Notes under the pieces: generated by a model
The model's database searches: none
What the model was told of the DNA's origin: nothing
The model's input: the letters and a program-made list of their open reading frames with translations, nothing else
Translations under genes and position numbers: made by a program
In this document: one piece after another, positions 15,420 to 23,246 of the stretch
Numbering within the stretch: the first letter of the stretch is position 1
Layout of the letters: every line of letters begins with the position of its first letter
From: Roseateles sp.
GTDB lineage: Bacteria; Pseudomonadota; Gammaproteobacteria; Burkholderiales; Burkholderiaceae_C
Length of the DNA stretch: 41,532 nt
Direction of reading: 5' to 3'
Assembly (NCBI RefSeq): GCF_019237615.1
Contig: NZ_JAFAGT010000103.1
Coordinates: 1 to 41,532 of the forward strand

Positions 15420-16940
15420 ATGCCCCAGCCCCACCTCGCCACCGCCTCCTCGTCGATCGCTGCGACCGCGTCCCAGTCTTCGCCGGATCCGGCCCGCCCG
15501 CGCGCCGGCCGGCTGCGTGGCCTGTCCTTCCACCAATGCCTGCTGGCGGCCTTCCTGCTCATCACGGCGGTGCTCGGTGGCGCGGCGGCGCAGGCGATGT
15601 TCGCCCTGGAGCACGTCGCGCTGCAGGGCCGGCAGGCCTCGCAGGACGCCGCCGGACTGAGCGCCCAGGTGCAGCGCCTGGCCGAGCGTACCGTGGCCAT
15701 GGAGCGCAGTGCACGCCAGTTCCTGGTGCTGGACGACATCAGCCTGCGCGACCGCTATCAGGCCGCCTGGGCCGACGCCCGCGCCACGCAGGCGGCGCTG
15801 GTCCAGCTGATGGGCGATGCGGCCGCGCAGCCCTTGCTGGCCGAATGGATGAGCCAGGCCGAGGCGGCCTGGGAGGTGCTGCAGGGCACCGGCCCGGCGC
15901 TTGCCCGTGGCGCCGCGCTGAAGCAGCTGACGCCGCTGTTCGTCCGCCTGCATCGCCTCAACGAGCTGCTGGCCGAGCACAGCCAACTGGCCATGGACCG
16001 GCGCGGTGACGCCGTACTGGCGGAGCTGGAGCAGCAGCGGCGCCTCATCAGCGGCCTGGTGCTGGGCGCCATCGCGCTGGCCGGCCTGCTGGCCCTGGGC
16101 TTCGGTCATTGGCTGCTGCGGCCGCTGGCCCATGTGGAGGCCGCCATAGGTCGCATGGGCGACAACCGTCTCGACGAGCCCATCGCCATCGGCGGTCCGG
16201 CCGACCTGCGCCGGCTCGGCCGCCAACTGGACTGGCTGCGCCAGCGGCTGGTGACGCTGGAGTCCGACAAGACGCGCTTCGTGCGCCACATCTCGCACGA
16301 ACTGAAGACGCCCATGGCCTCCATCCGCGAGGGTGCAGCGCTGCTGCGCGACGGCGTGGCCGGGCCGCTGACGCCGGACCAGTCCGAGATCGTGCGCATA
16401 CTCGGCGACAACAGCATGGCCTTGCAGCGCCAGATCGAGGACCTGCTGAGCTACCAGACGCTGGCCTCGGACTCGCAACAGTTGCAGCGCTGTGCCACCG
16501 ACCTGCCGGCGCTGCTGGCCCGCGTCGTCGACGACCAGCGGCTGCTGTGGCAGGCGCGCGGGCTGGACGTGCGCGTCGAGTCCCGGCCCTGCACGGCCCT
16601 CGTCGACGGCGAGAAGCTGGGCATGGTGCTGGCCAACCTGCTCGCCAACGCGGTGCGCTTCAGCCCGCCGGGCGGGCGCATCACGCTGGCGCTGGAGCAG
16701 GGCGACGGCAAGGTCCGCATCGATTGCGCGGACGCCGGCCCCGGCGTGGCTCCCGAGGATTCCGGCCGCGTCTTCGATCCCTTCTACCAAGGCCGCAACC
16801 AGGCGCCCGGCGCGCGCCGCGGCAGCGGCCTCGGCCTGTCCATCGTGCGCGAGATCGTGCAGGCGCATGGCGGCAGCTGCCGCCTGCTGCCCGCTGAGCG
16901 CGGCGCCCATTTCCGGATCGAGATTCCCCATGCGACCTGA
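15420..16940 (+). CDS. glrK: Sensor histidine kinase, GlrK/QseE-like
   Basis: A 506-aa membrane kinase. After a polar leader there is a first helix (about residues 40-60, CLLAAFLLITAVLGGAAAQA), a ~150-residue periplasmic helical domain, and a second helix (LISGLVLGAIALAGLLALGF). A HAMP-like linker follows, then the dimerisation domain with HISHELKTPMASIREG, phosphorylated His at 293, and a HATPase domain with NLLANAVRFSPPGG, DAGPGV and GSGLGLSIVREIVQAHGG. The next two genes are a lipoprotein and a sigma-54 regulator, the same order as glrK-qseG-glrR in enterobacteria. The signal is unknown; in E. coli this system monitors the envelope. The assigned start lacks an obvious ribosome site. Confidence 0.88.
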   Translation: MPQPHLATASSSIAATASQSSPDPARPRAGRLRGLSFHQCLLAAFLLITAVLGGAAAQAMFALEHVALQGRQASQDAAGLSAQVQRLAERTVAMERSARQFLVLDDISLRDRYQAAWADARATQAALVQLMGDAAAQPLLAEWMSQAEAAWEVLQGTGPALARGAALKQLTPLFVRLHRLNELLAEHSQLAMDRRGDAVLAELEQQRRLISGLVLGAIALAGLLALGFGHWLLRPLAHVEAAIGRMGDNRLDEPIAIGGPADLRRLGRQLDWLRQRLVTLESDKTRFVRHISHELKTPMASIREGAALLRDGVAGPLTPDQSEIVRILGDNSMALQRQIEDLLSYQTLASDSQQLQRCATDLPALLARVVDDQRLLWQARGLDVRVESRPCTALVDGEKLGMVLANLLANAVRFSPPGGRITLALEQGDGKVRIDCADAGPGVAPEDSGRVFDPFYQGRNQAPGARRGSGLGLSIVREIVQAHGGSCRLLPAERGAHFRIEIPHAT

Positions 16941-17382
16941 GCGACGACTGCCCATCCTGGCCCTGCTGCTGCTCGCGGCCTGCCAGACCCCGGCCCCGCT
17001 GCCGGAGCCGGCACCGCCGCCACCCCTGCCGGTCTGCCCCGCGCCGCCGCCGGCGCCCGAAGCTGGGGACTTGCAGGCCTTGCTGGCCTATGCGCAGGAC
17101 TTGCACAAGGCCCTGGCCTTCAGCCAGGGCCGCGGCGGCGCCGAACTGGCCCAGGCCACGGCGCAGCTGGAGCTCGCCGCCAGCGCGACCGAGCCGCAGA
17201 TCGAGCCGCTGAAGCCGCTGGCCACGCTGCTGGCGGCGCGCCTGGCCGAGCAGCGCCGGTTGCAGGACAACGTCGACAAGCTGACCCAGCAACTGCGCGA
17301 CAGCCAGCGCCGCAACGAGCAGCTCAATGAAAAGCTTGAGGCATTGAAAGCCATCGAGCAGACCCTCCCCGTCAAGCGCTGA
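16930..17382 (+). CDS. QseG-like outer-membrane lipoprotein
   Basis: A 150-aa protein with a lipoprotein signal: RRLPILALLLLAAC, lipobox LAAC at about residues 15-18. A Pro-rich segment and a long helical region follow, ending in a coiled coil (RLQDNVDKLTQQLRDSQRRN). It overlaps the kinase gene by 11 bp and precedes the regulator by 10 bp. QseG (YfhG) in E. coli sits at the same place and interacts with the kinase. Sequence similarity cannot be judged by eye beyond the general build, so the name rests on position and form. Confidence 0.75.
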   Translation: MRPERRLPILALLLLAACQTPAPLPEPAPPPPLPVCPAPPPAPEAGDLQALLAYAQDLHKALAFSQGRGGAELAQATAQLELAASATEPQIEPLKPLATLLAARLAEQRRLQDNVDKLTQQLRDSQRRNEQLNEKLEALKAIEQTLPVKR

Positions 17383-17392
17383 AGAGTCCCAC

Positions 17393-18799
17393 ATGACGAC
17401 CCAAGCCACCCTGCTGCTGGTCGACGACGACGCCGACCTGCTGCGCCTGATGACGATGCGGCTCAGCGCCGCCGGCCACGTGGTTCAGGCCGTCTCCAGC
17501 GCCGAGGCTGCGCTGGCGCAACTCGCCGTTCGGCTGCCGTCGCTCGTCATCACCGACGTCCGCCTGCCGGGCATGGACGGCCTGGCGCTGTTCGACGAGG
17601 TGCGCGCCCGCCACCCGTCGCTGCCGGTCATCCTGCTCACGGCCCATGGCAGCATTCCCGACGCGGTGGAGGCGACGACGCGCGGCGCCCATGCCTACCT
17701 GACCAAGCCCTTCGATGGCCAGGAGCTGATGGCCAAGATCAACCGCGCGCTGCTGCTCAACGCACCGGGCCCCGCGGCCTTCGATGGCGACGGCGCCTGG
17801 CGCCGCGAGATCATCAGCCGCAGCCCGCGCATGGCGGAGGTGCTGGCCGAGGCGCGGCTGGTGGCGGCCACCGACGCCAGCGTGCTGATCGCCGGGGACA
17901 GCGGCACCGGCAAGGAGTTGCTGGCCCGAGCCATCCACAATGCCAGCCCGCGCGCGGCGCGGCCCTTCGTCGCCGTGAACTGCGCGGCAATTCCCGAGGC
18001 GTTGCTGGAGTCCGAGCTGTTCGGCCACGTGAAGGGCGCCTTCACCGGCGCGCAGGGCCACCGCCAGGGTCTGATCCCGGCCGCGCAGGGCGGCACAGTC
18101 TTCCTCGACGAGATCGGCGACATGCCGCTGGCGCTGCAGGTCAAGCTGCTGCGGGTGCTGCAGGAGCGTGTGGTGAGGCCCGTGGGCAGCAACGAGGCGG
18201 TGGTGGTGGACGTGCGCGTGCTTTCAGCCACCCATCGGGACCTCGATCTGGCGATGGCCGAGGGGCAGTTCCGCCCGGACCTCTTCTACCGGCTCAACGT
18301 CGTCAAGCTCGGGCTGCCGCCGCTGGCCGAGCGGCGCGAGGACATAGCGCTGCTGGCCCAGCACTTCCTTCTGGCGTTGGCCCAGCGACACCGCAAGCCG
18401 GTCAAGGGCTTCGCGCCCGAGGCACTGGAGGCGCTGGTGACGGCGCCCTGGCCAGGCAACGTGCGCCAGCTCTACAACGTCGTCGAGCAGGTCTGCGTGC
18501 TGGCCACGGCGGCGCTGGTGTCGCTGGCCCAGGTGCAGCGCGCGCTGCAGATGCCGGCGGCCGAGGTGCTGAACTACCAGCATGCCAAGCAGCGCTTCGA
18601 GCGCGACTACCTGAACCAGCTGCTCATGCTCACGTCCGGCCATGTCGCCGAGGCGGCGCGGCTGGCCGATCGCAACCGCACCGAGTTCTACCGGCTGATG
18701 CAGAAGCACGGGCTCGATCCGCAGCTGTTCCGCGGCGATGCGCCGGGGGCGGCGTCGGATTCCGGCGACAGAAAACTGTCAGGCGAATCAAGCACTTAG
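17393..18799 (+). CDS. glrR: Sigma-54-dependent response regulator, GlrR/QseF-like
   Basis: A 468-aa NtrC-type activator. The receiver domain (1-120) has the acidic pocket DDD (11-13), the phosphorylated Asp 55 in ITDVRLPGMDG and the conserved Lys in YLTKPF. The AAA+ domain has Walker A GDSGTGKE (about 168-175), GAFTGA at 215-220, which contacts sigma-54, and the Walker B block GGTVFLDEIGDMP. The C-terminus has a Fis-type helix-turn-helix (GHVAEAARLADRNRTEFYRL). It should turn on sigma-54 promoters; a near-perfect one lies just downstream at 18920-18935 with a dyad upstream of it. The tail after the HTH is short and polar. Confidence 0.92.
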   Translation: MTTQATLLLVDDDADLLRLMTMRLSAAGHVVQAVSSAEAALAQLAVRLPSLVITDVRLPGMDGLALFDEVRARHPSLPVILLTAHGSIPDAVEATTRGAHAYLTKPFDGQELMAKINRALLLNAPGPAAFDGDGAWRREIISRSPRMAEVLAEARLVAATDASVLIAGDSGTGKELLARAIHNASPRAARPFVAVNCAAIPEALLESELFGHVKGAFTGAQGHRQGLIPAAQGGTVFLDEIGDMPLALQVKLLRVLQERVVRPVGSNEAVVVDVRVLSATHRDLDLAMAEGQFRPDLFYRLNVVKLGLPPLAERREDIALLAQHFLLALAQRHRKPVKGFAPEALEALVTAPWPGNVRQLYNVVEQVCVLATAALVSLAQVQRALQMPAAEVLNYQHAKQRFERDYLNQLLMLTSGHVAEAARLADRNRTEFYRLMQKHGLDPQLFRGDAPGAASDSGDRKLSGESST

Positions 18800-18817
18800 C
18801 AGGCTGTGCCGCCGGGC

Positions 18818-18835
18818 TGTCGCCACCCGGCGACA
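18818..18835. promoter_or_regulatory. Candidate GlrR upstream activating site (dyad)
   Basis: TGTCGCC-ACCC-GGCGACA is a perfect 7-bp inverted repeat about 85 bp upstream of the -24 element, a normal distance for a sigma-54 activator site. Known GlrR sites in E. coli follow TGTC-N12-GACA; this one has TGTC-N10-GACA. A second dyad, GACAG-AAAA-CTGTC, lies at 18767-18780 inside the end of glrR. Confidence 0.5.
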
Positions 18836-18919
18836 AAAACGCTCCGCGCCACCGGCCCAGCTGCGCACCGGGCGCGCGACGCGACCTCAAGTGATTGATG
18901 TGCAACGGATTTCCGTAGC

Positions 18920-18935
18920 TGGCACGGCTGTTGCG
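18920..18935 (+). promoter_or_regulatory. Sigma-54 promoter of the BON-domain gene
   Basis: TGGCACGGCTGTTGCG fits the consensus TGGCACG-N4-TTGCW at every core position, with GG at 18921-18922 and GC at 18933-18934 in the required 12/24 spacing. Transcription would start near 18946, about 50 bp before the BON gene. It lies just after the sigma-54 activator gene, which is the obvious candidate activator. Confidence 0.87.
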
Positions 18936-18998
18936 TAGAACTGGTCCGTGGTGCCATCCGGCATCGCTTCCGTTTCAAGCATCTTCAGGAGATCTGCC

Positions 18999-19328
18999 AT
19001 GCAACAAGCATCCACCATCGCCCGCCTGCTGTCCGCCGTCCTGATGGCGACGGTCGCCACCGTGTCGTTCGCCGCCGAGCCCGTTGCCGCGCCAGCCCAG
19101 CAGGCCGCGCCGGCCAGCGACGACGCGGCCGTCGCCGCCCAGGCCGCTGCGGCGCTGCAGCAGGACAAGGATCTGCAGGCCCTGCCGCTGACCGTCAGCA
19201 GCGCAGGCGGCGGCGTCATCGTCGTGAAGGGCGCAGCGCCCAGCGCCGAACTGGCGCAGAAGGCCATCAAGCTCGCGCAGGCCGTGCCGGGCGTGAAGGA
19301 AGTGCGCAACGAGATCAAGGTCGGCTGA
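18999..19328 (+). CDS. BON-domain periplasmic protein
   Basis: A 109-aa secreted protein. The signal peptide is MQQASTIARLLSAVLMATVA and TVSFA, with cleavage probably after FAA (about residue 25), followed by an Ala/Pro-rich linker. A single BON domain fills the C-terminal half: LTVSSAGGGVIVVKGAAPS, then AIKLAQAVPGVKEVRNEIKV. BON domains bind membranes or phospholipids in envelope-stress proteins such as OsmY. AGGAG at 18987-18991 supports the ATG. It has its own sigma-54 promoter and terminator, so it is a single-gene unit probably run by the adjacent two-component system. Confidence 0.87.
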   Translation: MQQASTIARLLSAVLMATVATVSFAAEPVAAPAQQAAPASDDAAVAAQAAAALQQDKDLQALPLTVSSAGGGVIVVKGAAPSAELAQKAIKLAQAVPGVKEVRNEIKVG

Positions 19329-19351
19329 CCCCCGCCGCCCTTCGATGCCCT

Positions 19352-19379
19352 GGCCCTGCGAGCCCCCGCAGGGCCTTTT
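19352..19379 (+). terminator. Intrinsic terminator after the BON gene
   Basis: A 9-bp GC stem (GGCCCTGCG at 19352-19360, CGCAGGGCC at 19367-19375) with a 6-nt loop and TTTT. It is 23 bp after the BON stop. Confidence 0.85.
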
Positions 19380-19630
19380 CGCTTTGGGGCTGGCAGTATC
19401 TGGCTGGTGCACAAGGATGCAGAAAACATCCTGTAAATCAATTGGTCATTGGATATTTTGTGTCGCGGCTCAGGGCTTTGTGCAGCGGGCTGTGTTCGTC
19501 GCGGCTTTGGCTGGGGGCGGTCGTTCGCTGTCTTGCTAGGTCGGTGAGCGCTTGTTACGCGATTAAATTGTTATTAATCAATGGTTTATGGGTCGTGTCA
19601 TACTTAGGTCGACAAGCGGAATCTGCAGCC
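19380..19630. other. Less GC-rich intergenic stretch before DUF6088 gene
   Basis: No gene recognised. Base composition drops below the surrounding core DNA, especially at about 19556-19605 (ATTAAATTGTTATTAATCA), which fits the left edge of an acquired segment and may hold the promoter of the next gene. I could not pick a convincing -35/-10 pair. Confidence 0.4.
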
Positions 19631-20032
19631 ATGTACATCGTGAACCGCCTCAGGCGCTCCCTGGCGAATCGCAACGCCGATGTCTTCCTGCGCGCAGAGT
19701 TCGACTCCTTCGGGAGTACTGCGCAAGTCAATCGAGCGCTCGCTGAGCTTCGGAACAAGGGTGTGCTGGTCAAGCTTGGGGTCGGTGTGTACGCCAAAGC
19801 CAAGCCAAGCGTGCTTTCCGGCAAGCCGATTCCGGTGAAGCCGCTCGAGGTCTTGGCGCCAGAGATCCTGAAAAAGCTCGGTGTCCAGACGTGCCAGTCG
19901 CGTCAGACTCGCGATTACAACGCGGGCATCAGCACCCAGATTCCCTCTGGCGTCGTCATCAACACAGGCAAACGCCGCATCCAGCGCAAGTTGGGCTTTA
20001 ACGGCAGGCTGGTTCAATACGAGCGGGCATGA
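19631..20032 (+). CDS. DUF6088-type antitoxin (AbiEi-like)
   Basis: A 133-aa protein beginning MYIVNRLRRSLANRNADVFL. A winged-helix region (STAQVNRALAELRNKGVLVK then LGVGVYAKAK) is followed by a domain with TRDYNAGISTQIPSGVVINT and RRIQRKLGFNG. This build is that of DUF6088 proteins, which stand upstream of AbiEii-like nucleotidyltransferase toxins and are regarded as AbiEi-like antitoxins. The stop overlaps the next start (ATGA), and what follows is the remnant of such a toxin. It looks intact, so it could still act as a DNA-binding regulator. Confidence 0.75.
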   Translation: MYIVNRLRRSLANRNADVFLRAEFDSFGSTAQVNRALAELRNKGVLVKLGVGVYAKAKPSVLSGKPIPVKPLEVLAPEILKKLGVQTCQSRQTRDYNAGISTQIPSGVVINTGKRRIQRKLGFNGRLVQYERA

Positions 20033-20260
20033 GGGTGCTTGCGAACGATCGCGTCGAGCTGATCGAAGCGCTGGTTGCCGAATAGGACCTCGGCGGCATC
20101 ACCATGTCGCTGCTTGAGAAGGACGAACACCTGACGGACGCTCTCCGTGCTGTATTTGCCTGGCACTTCGGATGCGCAGAGCCGCATTTCGATGAGGCCT
20201 TCGCTTCATTCCAAGAGGTTGCAAGTCGGCTACTGGCTGGCCGATATGCGGCGCAATGCT
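20029..20260 (+). pseudogene. AbiEii-like toxin remnant, core deleted
   Basis: Starting at the ATG that overlaps the antitoxin stop, the frame reads MRVLANDRVELIEALVAE and hits TAG at 20083-20085. It continues in the same frame with DLGGITMSLLEKDEHLTDAL and RAVFAW, which resembles the N-terminal LVEKDxxVTxxLRxLF block of AbiEii-family toxins. It then passes into PHFDEAFASFQEVASRLLAG, which resembles their C-terminal tail. The central nucleotidyltransferase domain (GGTxxxK and DxD region) is missing. So the toxin has both an in-frame stop and an internal deletion. The right limit is uncertain because the frame runs on as junk towards the 3' end of fnr. Confidence 0.6.
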
Positions 20261-20306
20261 GCGAGCGTCGCCGTCGCCCTCGGGGCAGACCGGGCGAAGG
20301 CCCGCC

Positions 20307-21092
20307 TCAACAAGCGCTGTTGTTTACCAGCGCCTGCAGCCCCGCCTGATCGAGGATGCGCAACTGGCGCTGCTTGACCTCCATCAGCCCATCCTCCTGG
20401 AACTTGGAGAAGGTGCGGCTGACGGTCTCCAGCTTGAGCCCCAGGTAGCTGCCGATCTCCTCGCGCGTCATGCGCAGCACCAGGCTGGACGACGAGAAAC
20501 CGCGCGCCTGCAGGCGTTGCGTCAGGTTCAGCAGGAAAGCCGCGAGGCGCTCCTCGGCGCGCATGTTGCCCAGCAGAAGCATGACGCCATGGTCGCGCAC
20601 GATCTCGCGGCTCATGATCTTGTGGAACTGATGCTGCAGCACAGTGAACTCGCGCGACAGCTCCTCCAGGTCACGGTACTGGATCACGCAGACGGAGGAG
20701 TCCTCCAACGCGACAGCGTCGCAGTGGTGGTGGTCGCTGCTGATACCGTCCAGCCCCAGCAGCTCGCCGGCCATCTGGAAGCCGGTGACCTGGTCACGGC
20801 CGTCCTCGCTGCCGATGCGGGTTTTGAAGAAGCCGGTGCGCACAGCGTACAGCGCCTCGAAGCGGTCGCCGTTGCGGAACAGGTGGTCGCCGCGCGGCAC
20901 GCTGCGGCGCTTCTCCACCAAGCCGTCGAGTCTCTGCAGCTCGGCCGGGTTCAGGCCCACGGGCAGGCAGAGTTCGCGCAGGTTGCAGCTGGCGCAGGCC
21001 ACCCGCAGCGGCTCCAGCGTGGCGGAGCAGGGCCGTGCCGGCCTCTCGGCGGAGGTCGGCACGCTCATCGGACGAGGCGGTGTGGTCAGCAT
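20307..21092 (-). CDS. fnr: FNR-family oxygen-sensing transcription regulator
   Basis: A regulator of about 261 aa of the CRP/FNR superfamily. The N-terminal iron-sulfur ligands are present as CASCNLRELC (Cys 33, 36, 42 with this start), and the fourth Cys is in DSSVC, as in E. coli FNR. The cAMP-like beta-barrel (LYAVRTGFFKTRIGSEDGRD, TGFQMAGELLGLDGI), dimer helix and DNA-binding helix (MTREEIGSYLGLKLETVSRT) follow. The E..SR residues of the recognition helix predict TTGAT-N4-ATCAA sites, matching the box at 21128-21141. Several starts are possible (GTG 21116, ATG 21101, 21092, 21068); I took 21092. It is the likely controller of hemN, cco genes and itself. Confidence 0.93.
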   Translation of the reverse strand: MLTTPPRPMSVPTSAERPARPCSATLEPLRVACASCNLRELCLPVGLNPAELQRLDGLVEKRRSVPRGDHLFRNGDRFEALYAVRTGFFKTRIGSEDGRDQVTGFQMAGELLGLDGISSDHHHCDAVALEDSSVCVIQYRDLEELSREFTVLQHQFHKIMSREIVRDHGVMLLLGNMRAEERLAAFLLNLTQRLQARGFSSSSLVLRMTREEIGSYLGLKLETVSRTFSKFQEDGLMEVKQRQLRILDQAGLQALVNNSAC

Positions 21093-21127
21093 GAAAGGCA
21101 TTGTTTGCGGCGGCACCCGCCATGGCC

Positions 21128-21141
21128 TTGACCTGGATCAA
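21128..21141. promoter_or_regulatory. FNR box between fnr and hemN
   Basis: TTGACCTGGATCAA matches TTGAT-N4-ATCAA at 9 of 10 positions. It lies in the divergent region, 35 bp before the hemN start and about 36 bp upstream of the fnr start. This suggests FNR control of hemN and possible autoregulation of fnr. Confidence 0.72.
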
Positions 21142-21175
21142 CGCCCGGCCCGGTGGGCGCCGGCACAGTGGCAGC

Positions 21176-22558
21176 ATGCCTGCTGTCACAGACCGCCCCA
21201 TCGACGCCGACCTGCTGCGCCGCCACGACGTCGCCGGCCCGCGCTACACGTCCTATCCCACGGCCGACCGCTTCGTCGAGGCCCACCAGGCGCCCCAGCA
21301 TCTGCAGGCGCTGCGCCAGCGCGGCACGCTGCAGCCGCTGTCGGTCTATGTTCACATCCCTTTCTGCGAGCAGCTCTGCTACTACTGCGCCTGCAACAAG
21401 ATCATCACCAAGCACCATGAGCGCGCCCAGCCCTATCTGGCGGCCCTGGAGGTGGAGATGGACCTCGTTGCCGAAGCGCTGGGCGGCCCGGCGCCGGTGT
21501 CGCAGCTGCACCTGGGGGGCGGCTCGCCGACCTTTCTCTCGGACACCGAGCTGACGGGGCTGATGGATGCGCTTAGGCAGCGCTTCAAGCTGCTGCCGGG
21601 TGCCGAGCTGTCCATCGAGGTGGACCCGCGCACGGTGGATGCCTCGCGGCTGGCGCATCTGCGCGCGCTGGGCTTCAACCGCCTGTCCTTCGGCGTGCAG
21701 GACTTCGACCCCTCCGTGCAGAAGGCCGTGCACCGGGTGCAGCCGCTGGCGTCCGTCGCGGCGCTGATGCGCGCCGCGCGCGAGCTGGGCTTCGCGTCCA
21801 TCAGCGTGGACCTGATCTACGGCCTGCCGCTGCAGACCCCGTCCTCCTTCGCCCGCACCATCGCGCAGGTGGCCGAGCTGCGTCCGGACCGCATCGCGAT
21901 GTATGCCTATGCCCATCTGCCGCAGCGCTTCAAGCCGCAGCGCCGCATCGTGGCCGAGCTGCTGCCGCCAGCCGGCGACAAGCTGGCCATGCTGTCCGGC
22001 GCCATCAGCGCGCTGCTGGGCGAGGGCTACGCCTACATCGGCATGGACCATTTCGCGCTGCCCGACGACCCGCTGGCCGTCGCCAAGCGACAGGGCCTGC
22101 TGCACCGCAACTTCCAGGGGTATTCGACGCAGCCGGACTGCGACCTCGTGGGCCTGGGCGTGTCGGCCATCAGCCGCATCGGCGCCACCTATGCGCAGAA
22201 CGCCAAGACGCTGGTCGAGTACGACGACACGCTGCGCCAGCGCCAGCTGCCTGTACAGCGCGGACTGGCGTTGACGCGCGACGACCTGCTGCGCCGCGCC
22301 GTCATCATGGCGCTGATGTGCCAGGGGCGGCTGGAGTTCGAGTCCATCGCCGCGTCCTACCTCGTCGACGTGCCCGGCTATTTCGCCGCCGAGCTGGCGC
22401 GGCTGGCCCCGCTGGCGGAGCAGGGTCTCGTCATCATGGAGCCGGGCGCCATCCAGCTCACGCCGCTGGGCTGGTACTTCGTGCGCGCCGTCGCGATGGT
22501 GTTCGACCGCTACTGCCAGAGCGACGCCAGCCGCGAGCGCTTCTCCAAGATCCTCTGA
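21176..22558 (+). CDS. hemN: Oxygen-independent coproporphyrinogen III dehydrogenase
   Basis: A 460-aa radical-SAM enzyme that converts coproporphyrinogen III to protoporphyrinogen IX without oxygen, the anaerobic step of haem synthesis. The cluster motif CEQLCYYC (Cys 64, 68, 71; C-x3-C-x2-C) sits in [18 protein letters not shown]. Also seen: [11 protein letters not shown] near the N-terminus, [31 protein letters not shown], and [11 protein letters not shown]. Length matches HemN rather than the shorter HemW. It diverges from fnr across an FNR box and is followed after 11 bp by a membrane protein gene. Confidence 0.96.
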   Translation: MPAVTDRPIDADLLRRHDVAGPRYTSYPTADRFVEAHQAPQHLQALRQRGTLQPLSVYVHIPFCEQLCYYCACNKIITKHHERAQPYLAALEVEMDLVAEALGGPAPVSQLHLGGGSPTFLSDTELTGLMDALRQRFKLLPGAELSIEVDPRTVDASRLAHLRALGFNRLSFGVQDFDPSVQKAVHRVQPLASVAALMRAARELGFASISVDLIYGLPLQTPSSFARTIAQVAELRPDRIAMYAYAHLPQRFKPQRRIVAELLPPAGDKLAMLSGAISALLGEGYAYIGMDHFALPDDPLAVAKRQGLLHRNFQGYSTQPDCDLVGLGVSAISRIGATYAQNAKTLVEYDDTLRQRQLPVQRGLALTRDDLLRRAVIMALMCQGRLEFESIAASYLVDVPGYFAAELARLAPLAEQGLVIMEPGAIQLTPLGWYFVRAVAMVFDRYCQSDASRERFSKIL

Positions 22559-22569
22559 GGCGGCATCCG

Positions 22570-23190
22570 GTGGATGCCGCGCTGATCATCTCCGCCACGC
22601 TGATGGGCCTGGCCGGCATGCCGCATTGCGCGGCCATGTGCAGCGCGCCTTGCGCGCTGGCGGGCGGCAAGCGGCCGGTGAAGCTGCTGGCCGGGCGAGT
22701 GCTGGGCTATACGGCCGGCGGCGCCCTCGCGGCGGCGTCGGCCGACGCGCTGGCGCGCGCCTCGCAGGGGGCCGCGCTGCTGCAGCCGGTCTGGGCGCTG
22801 CTGCAGGCGGCGCTGCTGCTGCTGGGCCTGACGCTGCTGGTCCGCGGGCGCATGCCGGTCTGGCTGGGCGCGCTGAACTGGCGCCCCAAGCCCAGCCGTG
22901 CCTTCGTCACCGGGATGGCCTGGGTTGTCATGCCGTGCGGGCTGCTGCATGCGGCGCTGCTGCTGGCGGGCCTGTCCGGCTCGGTGGCCGGTGGTGCCGC
23001 CGCCATGGCCGGCTTTGCGCTGGCCAGCACGCCGGGCCTGGTGGTGGCGCCCTTGTGGCGGGCGCGGTTGCTCAAGCGCGGCGCAGGCGGGGAGATGCTG
23101 GCCCTGCGCCTGGCCGGCATGGCCCTGGTGCTGGGCGCGGCCTGGGCCCTGGGACATGGGGTTTGGCAGCGGGTCATGCTGGCCTGCTGA
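22570..23190 (+). CDS. TauE/SafE-family membrane protein (UreH/CcoH-like type)
   Basis: A 206-aa membrane protein with about six hydrophobic helices. The opening [20 protein letters not shown] is the metal-ligand-like G-H-C-x2-M-C motif of the short SafE/UreH_2 branch. [20 protein letters not shown] follows in the middle, the second conserved CG turn. Members of this branch are common beside cbb3 and cytochrome genes and have been linked to copper or cytochrome maturation; the substrate here is unknown. A GTG start at 22570, 11 bp after hemN, is used. A terminator follows directly. Confidence 0.8.
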   Translation: MDAALIISATLMGLAGMPHCAAMCSAPCALAGGKRPVKLLAGRVLGYTAGGALAAASADALARASQGAALLQPVWALLQAALLLLGLTLLVRGRMPVWLGALNWRPKPSRAFVTGMAWVVMPCGLLHAALLLAGLSGSVAGGAAAMAGFALASTPGLVVAPLWRARLLKRGAGGEMLALRLAGMALVLGAAWALGHGVWQRVMLAC

Positions 23191-23217
23191 CGCGGCAAAA
23201 TCGCCGCGTTCGTTTTT
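23191..23217 (+). terminator. Intrinsic terminator after hemN-safE
   Basis: CGCGGC/GCCGCG stem (23191-23196, 23203-23208) with loop AAAATC, then TTCGTTTTT. It starts at the base after the stop codon and separates the hemN unit from icd. Confidence 0.75.
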
Positions 23218-23246
23218 CTCTCGTCTCTCGCGAAAGCCCCCCAGCC

